Below are positions 34,710 to 43,641 of a stretch of 64,000 nucleotides of DNA, piece after piece; the stretch's first letter is position 1, and each line of letters begins with the position of its first letter. Position numbers and translations under genes: made by a program. Origin of the DNA: Paenibacillus lactis (GTDB lineage: Bacteria > Bacillota > Bacilli > Paenibacillales > Paenibacillaceae). The DNA lies in the NCBI RefSeq assembly GCF_017873605.1, contig NZ_JAGGKI010000004.1, positions 372,001-436,000 of the forward strand, written 5' to 3'. The notes under the pieces were generated by a model, which worked only from the letters and a program-made list of their open reading frames with translations, had not been told where the DNA came from and ran no database searches.

Positions 34710-35168
34710 TTATGATTGTTGCAACTTCGCTTTGACTTGATCCAGCTCCTGGATAATCCGGCCCAATACGCCGTTTACGAATTTACCCGATTCCTCGGTA
34801 CCGAAATGCTTCGATAGCTCGATCGCTTCATTGACGGCCACCTTACCGGGCACGTCATCGCGGTATCCGAGCTCGTACACAGCCAGACGGAGAATCTGGC
34901 GATCCACGCGGGAAAGGCGGCTAACCTGCCAGCCTTTTAAGTAATGAGCGAGCAGCTGGTCAATCGTTTCCCTGGAATTCCATGTCCCGTTGACCAGCTG
35001 CAGCACATACTCCTTCATCTGAACCTCGTCGCCGATCACTCGCTCCGTCTCATTCTCTTCGGCCGCCTCCGAGAGCAGCATCGATACAGCCTCCAGGCTG
35101 TCGACTTCGTTCATTTCCATCTGATACAGGCTTTGAACGGCGATCTCCCTAGCTACACGTCTTTTCAT
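34710..35168 (-). CDS. nusB: Transcription antitermination factor NusB
   Basis: The 152-residue product starts at ATG 35168 behind AGGAGGAAC; the 18 residues upstream are not part of the family. It is all-helical with the RNA-binding N-terminus MKRRVAREIAVQSLYQ and the C-terminal VNEAIELSKHFGTEESGKFVNGVL. With NusE it binds boxA in rRNA leaders. It begins the operon that runs through folD to argR. Confidence 0.95.
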   Translation of the reverse strand: MKRRVAREIAVQSLYQMEMNEVDSLEAVSMLLSEAAEENETERVIGDEVQMKEYVLQLVNGTWNSRETIDQLLAHYLKGWQVSRLSRVDRQILRLAVYELGYRDDVPGKVAVNEAIELSKHFGTEESGKFVNGVLGRIIQELDQVKAKLQQS

Positions 35169-35214
35169 TTTGTTCCTCCTGTGGACCCTGCCTGAATCCA
35201 TTTTTCTGATTAGT

Positions 35215-35243
35215 ATTATCAATTTTCCATAAAGTTTTGACCA
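35215..35243 (-). promoter_or_regulatory. Promoter of the nusB-folD operon
   Basis: On the minus strand TGGTCA and GATAAT are 17 bp apart, about 45 bp before the nusB start. Confidence 0.55.
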
Positions 35244-35280
35244 GTCTTTTGCAAAACTCGATTTTCAGCAGCTTATGAAA

Positions 35281-35324
35281 GCAATATATAGACGAGCTAA
35301 ACCGTTAAACTCTTTATATATTGC
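35281..35324. repeat. AT-rich inverted repeat upstream of nusB
   Basis: GCAATATATA and TATATATTGC form a perfect 10-bp inverted repeat with a 24-nt loop, between the DUF2273 terminator and the nusB promoter. No T run follows on either strand, so an operator or structural element is as likely as an RNA hairpin. Confidence 0.5.
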
Positions 35325-35361
35325 TGATTGTACTTTAGATCTTCACCAAAATCCTCACAAT

Positions 35362-35449
35362 AAAAAAACCTGTGAACCGCTGCTTTCTGCAAAAAAGGCA
35401 TCATTAACCTGTCCTTTAGCTTTTTTGCCGAAAGAAGCATATCACAGGG
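35362..35449 (-). terminator. Unusually long hairpin terminator after DUF2273
   Basis: CCTGTGA / TCACAGG outer arms and inner GCTTTCTGCAAAAAAGGC-type arms pairing with a GCTTTTTTGCCGAAAGAAGC partner fold an approximately 85-nt imperfect stem. On the minus strand it ends in seven T. It closes the Asp23-amaP-DUF2273 unit. Confidence 0.75.
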
Positions 35450-35450
35450 T

Positions 35451-35684
35451 TCATTTAAACGGCCGACAACGCTCGGACAACCAGCGCCCCCATTCCTGAA
35501 AGTGGAAGATGGAGCCTTGGTTCAAATCCTTGCGTTTGCCAAACGTATAGCCGATAAATACCACTAATGCAAAGAACAGCATATCCCAAAAACCGGATAA
35601 TAGATAAATCAGTCCGCACACAAGACCGCCGGCGACACCGAAGATCCGCCCTCTGTGACTCTCCCATATTTCTTTCCAAGGCAT
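35451..35684 (-). CDS. DUF2273 small membrane protein
   Basis: The 77-residue product has two transmembrane helices (IFGVAGGLVCGLIYLLSGFW and LFFALVVFIGYTFGKRKD), the DUF2273 pattern. Members accompany Asp23/Gls24 and AmaP in Gram-positives and probably help anchor the Asp23 complex at the membrane. It is 15 nt after amaP. Start after GAGGTG. Confidence 0.85.
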   Translation of the reverse strand: MPWKEIWESHRGRIFGVAGGLVCGLIYLLSGFWDMLFFALVVFIGYTFGKRKDLNQGSIFHFQEWGRWLSERCRPFK

Positions 35685-35699
35685 TTGGGAAATTCACCT

Positions 35700-36239
35700 C
35701 TATTCCACGCGGCTCTTAAAGCTAGGCGCCTGAACCACGTTAGCGATATATACGGATACGGACGAGACTGGTATTCCCGTCGTCTCTTCAACGAAATCAT
35801 GCACCTGCTTCTGCACCTCGGTCGTCAGCGCAGGAATGGATTCCTCGCCGTCCACCACGGCACGGATCGCAATCTCAAGCCCCGATTGGGACACCTTGAT
35901 TCGGGACTTCAGATCCTTTACACTTCGCACCTTGGAAGCTGCCTTCAGGCACAGATTTTCAATCGTTTCCACCGAAATCTGAATGTCTCCAAACTCCGTT
36001 CGCTGATCAATCGAATTCAGCGTGGAACGGTCGCGACGTACCGAAATGTAAAAGAACCGGATGCTGAGGAGAAACAATACGGCAGCAATGATAATCCCCG
36101 CCAGAACGAGCTGCTGCTCCTGGGCAAACGTCAAATGGTACGGAACAGCACCGCTTAACAGGAGGATGGCAACTACAGATATAACACCGATACTCAAGCT
36201 GTATATAAACAGCAGAAGTCTGTCCATGATTTTGGCCAC
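35700..36239 (-). CDS. amaP: Alkaline-shock Asp23 membrane anchor AmaP
   Basis: The product is about 179 residues if started at GTG 36239 (11 nt after GGAGG); a GTG at 36248 is only 2 nt from the site, and ATG 36227 is further off. It has two N-terminal transmembrane helices (FIYSLSIGVISVVAILLLSG and LAGIIIAAVLFLLSIRFFY) and a C-terminal Asp23-like domain. AmaP holds Asp23 at the membrane in Staphylococcus. It sits between the Asp23/Gls24 gene and DUF2273. Confidence 0.88.
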   Translation of the reverse strand: MAKIMDRLLLFIYSLSIGVISVVAILLLSGAVPYHLTFAQEQQLVLAGIIIAAVLFLLSIRFFYISVRRDRSTLNSIDQRTEFGDIQISVETIENLCLKAASKVRSVKDLKSRIKVSQSGLEIAIRAVVDGEESIPALTTEVQKQVHDFVEETTGIPVSSVSVYIANVVQAPSFKSRVE

Positions 36240-36309
36240 GACCCGCACAGCCTCCTTAAATTAGATTAAACCCTCGACATTGCTGCCGGGGGCTATGAAA
36301 TGATCCATT

Positions 36310-36726
36310 TTATTTCACGCGCTGCACCAGATCCAGATCGTCGTTCTTCTCGCTTGTCTTCATGAAATGAACATCATGAATATGTACATTGACCTCAACG
36401 ACGGTAAGACCTGTCATATTCTCAATGGACCGCTTCACGTTGCGCTGGATTTCACCCGCTACTTCCGGAAGACGATGTCCGTACTCAACGATAACGGATA
36501 CATCAACAGCCGCTTCGCGTTGTCCGACTTCTACCTTGACGCCTTTGGACAGATTTTTCCGGCCAAGCAGCTCAGCGATGCCGCCGGCAAAGCCGCCGCT
36601 CATTCCTGCAACCCCGCGGACTTCCACCGTTGCAAGCCCTGCGATAACTTCAATGACTTCCGGCGCAATCTGAATCTCACCGATATCCGTACGTTCAAAT
36701 TCTGTAGTTGGCAATGTCTCAGCCAT
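36310..36726 (-). CDS. yqhY: Asp23/Gls24 family envelope stress protein (YqhY-like)
   Basis: The 138-residue product carries the Asp23 domain (IGEIQIAPEVIEVIAGLATVE; VEYGHRLPEVAGEIQRNVK; EVNVHIHDV). In B. subtilis YqhY lies next to accB-accC and affects acetyl-CoA carboxylase activity and envelope homeostasis. Here accC is 120 bp upstream and amaP follows. Confidence 0.93.
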   Translation of the reverse strand: MAETLPTTEFERTDIGEIQIAPEVIEVIAGLATVEVRGVAGMSGGFAGGIAELLGRKNLSKGVKVEVGQREAAVDVSVIVEYGHRLPEVAGEIQRNVKRSIENMTGLTVVEVNVHIHDVHFMKTSEKNDDLDLVQRVK

Positions 36727-36846
36727 AGTCTCAACACACCTTTCGGGAATAAGTTTGCGGATGCTCGAGGGACTGCTTGAGGCATGCGCTCTTATTACTC
36801 ATACTATACCATTCGGCCAAGTTTATGACAAACTTGGCCAAACGAT

Positions 36847-38190
36847 TTATACCTCATTTTCTTCCAAAAACTTAATATCGAAATCGCCTTTGATAAAGGT
36901 TGGATGGTTCATCAGTTTTTGGTGGAACGGAATGGTGGAATAAATGCCTTCAATCTCGAATTCGGAAAGCGCGCGCTTCATCTTCGCAATCGCTTCGTTC
37001 CGAGTCGGCGCCCATACGATCAGCTTCGCGATCATGGAATCGTAATACGGCGAAATGGTATAGCCCGGATAAGCCCCGCTGTCCACGCGCACGCCAGGTC
37101 CTCCCGGCGGAAGGTAGAATTGAATCGTACCCGGTGCCGGCATAAAGCCTTTGTCAGGATTCTCGGCATTGATCCGGCATTCGATCGACCATCCGTTGAT
37201 GACGATATCCTCTTGGGTGAAGCTGAGCGGATTCCCTTCAGCAACCGAGATCATCTCCTGAATCAAGTCAACTCCGGTTACCATCTCGGTTACCGGATGC
37301 TCCACCTGGATCCGCGTATTCATTTCCATGAAATAGAACTGCCCGTCCGGACCGAGCAAGAACTCCAGCGTACCCGCTCCGGAGTATTGGACCGCCTTGG
37401 CTGCGCGCACGGCGGCTTCTCCCATCCGGGTACGTACTTCTTCCGTAATCACCGGACAAGGCGCTTCCTCAACAAGCTTCTGTCTCCGGCGCTGAACGGA
37501 ACAATCGCGCTCTCCGAGATGGACCGCGTTCCCGTGCTTGTCCGCAATAATTTGGATTTCGACGTGCTTCATGCCCGTCAAATATTTCTCCAGGTAAACG
37601 CCGGCATTGCCGAAGGCTTTCTGCGCTTCCTGCTGGGCCGTCGTAATCTGCTTAATCAGCGCTTCCTCGTCCTCGGCGATCCGGATGCCCTTGCCTCCGC
37701 CGCCTGCGGTGGCTTTGATAATAACAGGATAGCCGATATCACGGGCCAGCATAATCGCTTCGTTCAAATCCTCGATCAGCCCGTCTGAGCCAGGGATAAC
37801 CGGTACGCCGGCATCCTTCATCGTCTGCTTGGCAACCGCCTTGTCACCCATGCGGTTAATGGCATCGGCAGACGGACCGATAAAGGTGATGTTGCAGGAT
37901 TCGCAGATTTCGGCGAAGTCGGCATTCTCGGCAAGGAAGCCGTATCCCGGATGGATGGCATCGCATTCGGTCAATGTCGCCACGCTCATAATATTCGTAA
38001 AGTTCAGATAGCTGTCCTTCGATAACGTCGGACCGATGCAGTAAGCTTCATCGGCAAGGCGAACATGCAGAGAGTCCCGATCAGGCTCGGAATATACCGC
38101 CACCGTCGAGATGCCAAGCTCCCGGCATGCGCGGATGATGCGGACTGCAATTTCGCCGCGGTTCGCGATTAAGACTTTTTGAAATGTCAT
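36847..38190 (-). CDS. accC: Acetyl-CoA carboxylase, biotin carboxylase subunit
   Basis: The 447-residue ATP-grasp enzyme has [17 protein letters not shown], the glycine-rich loop [17 protein letters not shown], the [15 protein letters not shown] catalytic stretch and a C-terminal domain. It carboxylates biotin on AccB in the first step of fatty-acid synthesis. It follows accB by 55 nt. Confidence 0.97.
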   Translation of the reverse strand: MTFQKVLIANRGEIAVRIIRACRELGISTVAVYSEPDRDSLHVRLADEAYCIGPTLSKDSYLNFTNIMSVATLTECDAIHPGYGFLAENADFAEICESCNITFIGPSADAINRMGDKAVAKQTMKDAGVPVIPGSDGLIEDLNEAIMLARDIGYPVIIKATAGGGGKGIRIAEDEEALIKQITTAQQEAQKAFGNAGVYLEKYLTGMKHVEIQIIADKHGNAVHLGERDCSVQRRRQKLVEEAPCPVITEEVRTRMGEAAVRAAKAVQYSGAGTLEFLLGPDGQFYFMEMNTRIQVEHPVTEMVTGVDLIQEMISVAEGNPLSFTQEDIVINGWSIECRINAENPDKGFMPAPGTIQFYLPPGGPGVRVDSGAYPGYTISPYYDSMIAKLIVWAPTRNEAIAKMKRALSEFEIEGIYSTIPFHQKLMNHPTFIKGDFDIKFLEENEV

Positions 38191-38245
38191 GAAGTAACCT
38201 CCTTCGGACTCATAAGACTCCCGCTCATGGCGAGTACAGCGTGCA

Positions 38246-38746
38246 CTACTCCGGCTTCACCAGGAACAGTGGCTGCCCGAACTCGACCAGCTGGCCGTTC
38301 TCGACGAGGACTTCGACGATCTCCCCTTTAACCTCGGCCTCCAGCTCGTTCATCAGCTTCATCGCCTCAATGATGCAGACCGTTGTCTTCTCCGTTACCT
38401 TGTCCCCGGGGCTGACGAAAGAAGGCGCTTCAGGGGAAGGGGCGCGATAGAAGGTCCCTACCATCGGTGATACGATCTTATGTAATGAGCTGTTAACCTC
38501 CGCTGCTTCCTGTGGCGCTGCCGCGGCAGGAGCCTGGTTGACCGTGGCCTGCTGCTGTACAGCTTGCGGTGCCATGGCTTGCGGCGCAGGAATGTAGGCT
38601 TGCGGCGCTACTTGCTGAATAACGGCTTCGGCAGGGTTCGGCTTCTTAATGGACAAACGCGTGCCTTCATTTTCAATTTCCAATTCATGTACGGATGTTT
38701 CATCCACCAGCTTAATAAGCTCTTTAATCTCGTTTAATTTAAACAT
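38246..38746 (-). CDS. accB: Acetyl-CoA carboxylase, biotin carboxyl carrier protein
   Basis: The 166-residue product has an N-terminal dimerising segment, an Ala/Pro/Gln-rich flexible linker and a biotinyl domain with the thumb and the biotin lysine in [11 protein letters not shown]. It carries carboxybiotin between AccC and the carboxyltransferase. First gene of the acc unit, after the spoIIIA terminator. Confidence 0.96.
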   Translation of the reverse strand: MFKLNEIKELIKLVDETSVHELEIENEGTRLSIKKPNPAEAVIQQVAPQAYIPAPQAMAPQAVQQQATVNQAPAAAAPQEAAEVNSSLHKIVSPMVGTFYRAPSPEAPSFVSPGDKVTEKTTVCIIEAMKLMNELEAEVKGEIVEVLVENGQLVEFGQPLFLVKPE

Positions 38747-38840
38747 GATCAGTCGTTCACTCCTTCACTTTCTGTAGAAGCCCTGATTCGGACAGTCAGT
38801 CGATAGCTTAGAGTATTATATCACAATCGAGCGAAATAGA

Positions 38841-38866
38841 AAGAGTCCAGGGAAATCCCGGACTCC
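38841..38866 (-). terminator. Terminator of the spoIIIA operon
   Basis: GAGTCC / GGACTC with an inner GGG / CCC closing an AAAT loop, then TTTCTATTT on the minus strand. Confidence 0.8.
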
Positions 38867-38916
38867 GCAATGTTTATCGTATAAAGGTGATTTATGTTGA
38901 AAAACAGCGGATGCTT

Positions 38917-39780
38917 TTACGGGGCAACATATTGAACCGTAACCTTATCCTGCGTTACTTTCAGCTCTTTCATGACGAGACCGACGATATCGGCGGCGCC
39001 TTTGGCGTCAAGCTTGTCGCTGAGCACGACGACATTGTATTTCTCGCTCTCTTCTTTAACGACGGCATTGCCGAATTGCTGCTGCAGCTGCGCCTCGATG
39101 TTGAGAATGATCTCCTCTTTTTCCTCCGCTTCTTTCAATTGCTCGGAAGCCTGTGCCGTCTCCTCCGGCTTGCTCTCATGGTTGTCGATCTTCGAAATCA
39201 AATCGTCATATAATTTCATGTTCTTCTGTTCCCGGTCCAGCTTATAGGCATCCAGCTGAGCTCGCGCCGAGGAGGCTTGGGCCGCTACTTCCTCCAGCAC
39301 CTCCTGCTCGGTTTTGCCCCCTTGCGTGCTGCTTGTTTCCGCAGGCGCCTGTTCACCCTCTTTGGTCTCCGTTACCTTAGGCTCTTCCGCGCTGTCCTTG
39401 GTTCCGGCTTGCTCCTGCTCTCCTTGCTTGCCTTGCTCTCCTTCTTTGCCTTGCTCTCCTTCTTTGCCTTGATCTCCCTGTGCCGCTTTAGCCGGATCTT
39501 CGCTGCCGGTCTGTGCTCCAGTGTCCGTGCTCTCGGCATTCTGCTCGTTCGCGCCGGAATCTCCGTCGGTTCCTTCCTCGATCACTTCGTTTACAACCAG
39601 CTCGTCGCTTGTGCCGTTTGCGCCTTGGCCGGCTGCAGGCTTCTGGCCGTCAACCTGCGTGCTTTCGGCGACAGGCGGCGCTTTCGTGCCGGATTCATCC
39701 GTGAACAGATAGTACGCTGACAGGATCACCATTAAACTCAGCATCGAAACCAACCATATGGTTTGTCTTTTGTTATTCAT
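38917..39780 (-). CDS. spoIIIAH: Stage III sporulation protein AH
   Basis: The 287-residue product has an N-terminal transmembrane anchor (IWLVSMLSLMVILSAYYLF), a long low-complexity linker of about 130 residues rich in Gly, Glu, Gln and Lys, then the ring-forming domain (KTEQEVLEEVA ... VTQDKVTVQYVAP). B. subtilis SpoIIIAH (about 218) has a shorter linker. It binds forespore SpoIIQ across the intermembrane space in the feeding-tube channel. Last gene of the operon. Confidence 0.94.
   Translation of the reverse strand: MNNKRQTIWLVSMLSLMVILSAYYLFTDESGTKAPPVAESTQVDGQKPAAGQGANGTSDELVVNEVIEEGTDGDSGANEQNAESTDTGAQTGSEDPAKAAQGDQGKEGEQGKEGEQGKQGEQEQAGTKDSAEEPKVTETKEGEQAPAETSSTQGGKTEQEVLEEVAAQASSARAQLDAYKLDREQKNMKLYDDLISKIDNHESKPEETAQASEQLKEAEEKEEIILNIEAQLQQQFGNAVVKEESEKYNVVVLSDKLDAKGAADIVGLVMKELKVTQDKVTVQYVAP
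39429..39470. repeat. Short tandem repeat inside spoIIIAH
   Basis: Direct repeats of an 18-bp unit (CCTTGCTCTCCTTCTTTG on the plus strand) encode GKEGEQGKEGEQGKQGEQ in the linker; a degenerate copy flanks each side. In-frame copy changes would alter only linker length. Confidence 0.85.
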
Positions 39781-39859
39781 TTGAACGTATCCTCCTTTGG
39801 AATAAAAAGCCTTGGTTTTGAGCCTCGTATGAGTTGCTCATTCGGGCGGTAAAACACTG

Positions 39860-40501
39860 CTACTGCTTTCGCGGGACAACCGATATGCGGTGGGACGGTA
39901 CATTCAGCCCCCGCTGGATGGCATCCACGATCAAGTTCTTGACGATCTCGTTCTCTGCTCCCTTGGCTACGACGAGCACGCCCCGAACCTGCGGTTTAAT
40001 CCGCTTAGTGACGATCGGCGTCTCTTTACCGGATGAATCATAAGTCACGATCTGCCCGTCGCGCTGATAGCTCGTGACATGGCGCCTGCCGCCGTTGGCA
40101 TCGGTCTCCTCGGTCAGCTCCTGGGTGTCCTTGATGTCCTTCTGAACGACAAGCTCCTCCGTGGATTCCACGGTGACCATCACATCCACGGCACCAACCC
40201 CAACGATTTGCTCCAGCATCGTCCGCGTCCGCATCTCGAAATCCTGCTCGATGCTCTCAAACTCGCTGCTTCCGCCGGCGGGCTCGCTGCCCTGTCCGGT
40301 CGATACGGCCGCGGATTCCGGCGGCTCGCGGCCGATATTTTCATGATCCAGCTTCTTTACATTGACGAAGGAGTTGAACAGCATGATTGCGACGCCGATG
40401 AGACCGAGTATAATCAGCCAGCGGAAGGTCTGCATTTTTTTGGCTCCGCCGGCGCCGCCGCCAAGCCACTGTTCAAGCCGCTTCAGCCATTTTCCCATCA
40501 T
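39860..40501 (-). CDS. spoIIIAG: Stage III sporulation protein AG
   Basis: The 213-residue product starts at the ATG 40501 (a second ATG is 3 nt further; the GTG upstream is inside the GGAGG site). A transmembrane helix (FRWLIILGLIGVAIMLF) precedes a ring-building-motif domain with a beta-triangle insertion (VTSYQRDGQIVTYDSSGKE). SpoIIIAG forms the large ring of the mother-cell side of the channel. Confidence 0.93.
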   Translation of the reverse strand: MMGKWLKRLEQWLGGGAGGAKKMQTFRWLIILGLIGVAIMLFNSFVNVKKLDHENIGREPPESAAVSTGQGSEPAGGSSEFESIEQDFEMRTRTMLEQIVGVGAVDVMVTVESTEELVVQKDIKDTQELTEETDANGGRRHVTSYQRDGQIVTYDSSGKETPIVTKRIKPQVRGVLVVAKGAENEIVKNLIVDAIQRGLNVPSHRISVVPRKQ

Positions 40502-40512
40502 CCTCACCTCCG

Positions 40513-41238
40513 TTATAACTTTTTGTCATCCTGCCCATGCTCCGGCAAATGTATCGTAATCAGATCCGGGCTAAGATCCCATCTCTGGCTGATGTATTTG
40601 ACGATCTGTTCCTCTCGTGCTTTGTATTCTTTGCTTGCAGCCTCGCGCCCTTGAGACGGCGCTTGACTGCCATTGTTATCCGTTGTGCCGGACTCTAAAT
40701 TTACTTCAATCGATTCGACAGGGGTTATCCCAATCGGCTCTTTCGCCCCGGAGCCCTCTTCGGAAACGGCAGCATCCGATGGTCCGCTTAGCTTCACATC
40801 CACGGAGCGGATATCCGCTCCCGTATACGAGTCGTCCTCCGCCCGGGTTGCTGCCAGCACGACCTCAACCTCTTGTACCGCTTCTCCCGTCTCGGCTGCG
40901 ATTTCCTCTTTCATGACGCGGGCAAGCTCGCTGCCGGCCCACTCCAGGCTCTGGCTCTGCTGCACATCCTTCAGCTTCTCGGCTTGGGCCAGAATGGATT
41001 CCAGCTGCATCTCCTGCGGGAGCCCTTTTTCCTGCCGCTCCAGTTCCTGGGCCAGCCGTTGTTCCGGCGGGTCTGTCAGCAAGCGGATGATCGGGCTGAG
41101 CAGCGTAAGTAGGATGATCAGGCTCAGAACCAGTCGCGCGTATCTCTCGAGTGCTTTCCCCGGAAGAATCAGGTCTACGAAAGCGGCGAAGAGCACGACC
41201 ATGATGACATTTTTGAGCCAATCCGAAAGCCAGTCCAT
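40513..41238 (-). CDS. spoIIIAF: Stage III sporulation protein AF
   Basis: The 241-residue product has two N-terminal transmembrane helices (VIMVVLFAAFVDLIL and LVLSLIILLTLLSPII) and an extracellular ring-building domain. The RPERLAQELE-type coiled segment and Ser/Glu-rich tail are longer than in B. subtilis (206). Component of the channel; start after GGGGGATGATCG. Confidence 0.92.
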   Translation of the reverse strand: MDWLSDWLKNVIMVVLFAAFVDLILPGKALERYARLVLSLIILLTLLSPIIRLLTDPPEQRLAQELERQEKGLPQEMQLESILAQAEKLKDVQQSQSLEWAGSELARVMKEEIAAETGEAVQEVEVVLAATRAEDDSYTGADIRSVDVKLSGPSDAAVSEEGSGAKEPIGITPVESIEVNLESGTTDNNGSQAPSQGREAASKEYKAREEQIVKYISQRWDLSPDLITIHLPEHGQDDKKL

Positions 41239-41275
41239 CGATCATCCCCCCTTACCTTGGCCGGCAAGCCCGTCG

Positions 41276-42487
41276 TCACCGCATCATGACCGTTATATTG
41301 CCTGCGGTAAGCAGAATCGTAATCGCCAGGAAAAACATCATGCTCACGGCAGCCAGTGCGGCGAATACGTACAGCAGCGTCTTGCCGATCGCCTGCAGGC
41401 AGGTTGTGATCGGCGTGTCGCCCAGCGGCTGCATGACGGCTGCCGCCAGATTGTAGATCAGGGCAAGGGTCAAAATCTTGATCGCCGGAAATGCGCAGAG
41501 AAACAAGATGATGATGACCCCTGCCAGACCGATTGAATTTTTAACGAGCAGCGATGCCGAGATTACGGTATCTGTCGCATCCGCGAACATTTTTCCCACC
41601 ACCGGAACGAAGTTGCCGGTTACGTACTTGGCCGTTCGGATCGTGACCCCGTCCGTCACGGAGCTCGTGATGCCCTGCACCGAGATGACGCCGAGGAAGA
41701 CGGTCAGCATGACGCCCAGGAAGCCCATCGCGATGCCCCGGAGCAGATTGCCAAGCTGGGTCAGCTTGTACTTTACGGACAGCGAGCTGACCAAGTGCAG
41801 AAGTGCCGAGAAGAAGAGCAGCGGAAATACGATCGTTCTAATCAAGGTTCCCACCGTATGTACCATGAAGATCACCAAGGGATGCGCGACCGAGACGGTC
41901 ACCACATTGCCCATCGATGCCATGAGGGCAAAGAGCAGCGGCAGCATCGCCATCATGAAGTCGATCATGCCGGTGATCGCGTCTTTGGCGTAGCCGATCG
42001 CGACGCTGAAGCTGTTGACCGCAATGACCAGCACAACCATGTAGCAGATCGTGTACGCTACCCGGCTCACGGTGCCCTTCTCAAAGGCCGTCTGCAAGTT
42101 TTCCAGGATCAAGCTCATGATACTCAGCATGATGATCGTTACTAGCAGCTTTCCGTTATACAGCACCTCGTGCCAGAGATACTTTCCAAGGCCGGACATG
42201 ATGCCTTTAAAGCTGAAGCCATCGCCGCCCGGAAGAAGCATTTCCATCAGGGACGGCGTCCTGCCCTCGGGAAAGAATCCGCCGTAATCCTTCATCAATT
42301 GCTCCCAATATTTCTCCACCTGCTCGGTCGGAAGCTGCTCCGTTTGCTCCGTTACCAAGTCCCCGGCAGGATTTTCGGCAGCGGCTGCAGGGGCGATGCT
42401 TATGAACATGCCGGACACCAGCAGCATGAGCTGCATTACGATCAGCCTGTATAAACCGGTTCTCCTCGATGATCCTGCATGTGCCAC
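41276..42487 (-). CDS. spoIIIAE: Stage III sporulation protein AE
   Basis: The 403-residue polytopic protein starts at GTG 42487 after AAGGAGGGAGG. A signal-peptide-like segment (LIVMQLMLLVSGMFIS) is followed by a polar domain and about eight hydrophobic helices. SpoIIIAE is proposed as the membrane permease-like core of the feeding-tube apparatus. Confidence 0.93.
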   Translation of the reverse strand: MAHAGSSRRTGLYRLIVMQLMLLVSGMFISIAPAAAAENPAGDLVTEQTEQLPTEQVEKYWEQLMKDYGGFFPEGRTPSLMEMLLPGGDGFSFKGIMSGLGKYLWHEVLYNGKLLVTIIMLSIMSLILENLQTAFEKGTVSRVAYTICYMVVLVIAVNSFSVAIGYAKDAITGMIDFMMAMLPLLFALMASMGNVVTVSVAHPLVIFMVHTVGTLIRTIVFPLLFFSALLHLVSSLSVKYKLTQLGNLLRGIAMGFLGVMLTVFLGVISVQGITSSVTDGVTIRTAKYVTGNFVPVVGKMFADATDTVISASLLVKNSIGLAGVIIILFLCAFPAIKILTLALIYNLAAAVMQPLGDTPITTCLQAIGKTLLYVFAALAAVSMMFFLAITILLTAGNITVMMR

Positions 42488-42503
42488 GCCCCTCCCTCCT
42501 TAA

Positions 42504-42893
42504 TCATGCCGGGAGGAGCTTCAGGACCGTCTCGATGATGATCCCGATAATCGGTACAGCGAGTACCAATATGAGCACTTTTCCCGCCAGTTCTATTTTG
42601 GAAGCGATCGATTCCTGACCGGCATCCCTTACGATTTGCGCCCCCATTTCAGCGATGTAGGCTATCCCGATAATCTTCAGCACCGTTTTGAGATAGATCA
42701 TCTGGACGCCGGAGTTCTCGGCCAAATCCTCCAGCATCCGGATCACGTCGCCGATCTTTCCGATCAGGAACAGGAAGATCATGACGGAGGTCGCCACGGC
42801 GAGTAGGAAGGCAAATAACGGCTTCTGGTCCTTGACGACCAGAATCAGTACGGTAGCGATAAGACCGAGGCCTACCACCTGGATAATTTCCAT
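42504..42893 (-). CDS. spoIIIAD: Stage III sporulation protein AD
   Basis: The 129-residue protein starts at ATG 42893 after AGGTGG. Four hydrophobic helices, with the SpoIIIAC/AD family core (YLKTVLKIIGIAYIAEMGAQIVRDAGQ). Membrane component of the channel. Confidence 0.92.
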   Translation of the reverse strand: MEIIQVVGLGLIATVLILVVKDQKPLFAFLLAVATSVMIFLFLIGKIGDVIRMLEDLAENSGVQMIYLKTVLKIIGIAYIAEMGAQIVRDAGQESIASKIELAGKVLILVLAVPIIGIIIETVLKLLPA

Positions 42894-42903
42894 AAAGGTC
42901 CAC

Positions 42904-43107
42904 CTACTGGAATAGAAAAATACTTTTGATTTCCTTAAGCAGATCATCGAGCAGCCTTACGACCATAAACAGCACCACCACAAAACCGATGAGAGTCACC
43001 CAGTGTGCCATATCCTCTTTGCCCATCTGTTTCAGGACCGTATGAATCATGGCGATGATGATGCCGATCCCGGCGATCTGGAAGATGGCGTTGACTTCAA
43101 TGTTCAT
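42904..43107 (-). CDS. spoIIIAC: Stage III sporulation protein AC
   Basis: The 67-residue protein has two transmembrane helices (IFQIAGIGIIIAMIHTVLK; LIGFVVVLFMVVRLL) and the family length. It shares ancestry with SpoIIIAD, encoded 10 nt downstream. Confidence 0.93.
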   Translation of the reverse strand: MNIEVNAIFQIAGIGIIIAMIHTVLKQMGKEDMAHWVTLIGFVVVLFMVVRLLDDLLKEIKSIFLFQ

Positions 43108-43122
43108 TTCCTTGGCACCTCG

Positions 43123-43641
43123 CTAAAAGATCAAAATGACGATCAATGCTCCAATTAACAGCCCCAGACTTTTGCTCATCTTTTCATATTTCGCCTGGTC
43201 ATCCCTTGCCGCCTCTTCTTCATGCTTCAGCTGCTGGGCGGCCAGCGCAATATGCTTCATCTGGTCCTGCCTGTCACTGGTGCCAAGTACGCCGCCGAGC
43301 TGTTCCATCACTTCCCTCTCGGCGTTTTTCATGGAAGTCCGCTTCCAGTAATCCTCCAGAGCCTTGCGTATGCTGTCCTCTGCCGATAAGCCATAATCCG
43401 GCCTCATATACTGCGCGGCTTGGGCGAACAAGGATTTCAGTGGATCCCGGAGAGAGGCGCTGATTCGTTCCAGTGCATCCGGAAGCGGCGTAAAGCCATA
43501 GCTGATCTCGGTTTCAAGCCGCTGGAGCGCCAGTATCAGCTCCCGCAGCTGCCTTGGTCTGACCGCAAACTGCTGGGCCTGATAGAAGCCTGCGAGCGTT
43601 CCTGCACCAATGACGAGCAAAGCACCTACCAGTTTAAGCAT
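43123..43641 (-). CDS. spoIIIAB: Stage III sporulation protein AB
   Basis: The 172-residue product starts at ATG 43641, overlapping spoIIIAA by 8 nt; the frame extends far upstream but the family starts MLKLVGALLVIGAGTLAGF. An N-terminal and a C-terminal transmembrane helix flank a GspF-like cytoplasmic helical domain. It is thought to bind the SpoIIIAA ATPase. Confidence 0.92.
   Translation of the reverse strand: MLKLVGALLVIGAGTLAGFYQAQQFAVRPRQLRELILALQRLETEISYGFTPLPDALERISASLRDPLKSLFAQAAQYMRPDYGLSAEDSIRKALEDYWKRTSMKNAEREVMEQLGGVLGTSDRQDQMKHIALAAQQLKHEEEAARDDQAKYEKMSKSLGLLIGALIVILIF

Noticed and set aside
39430..39560. Antisense open frames opposite the spoIIIAH linker
   Set aside because: They are shadows of the low-complexity coding strand and lack ribosome binding sites.
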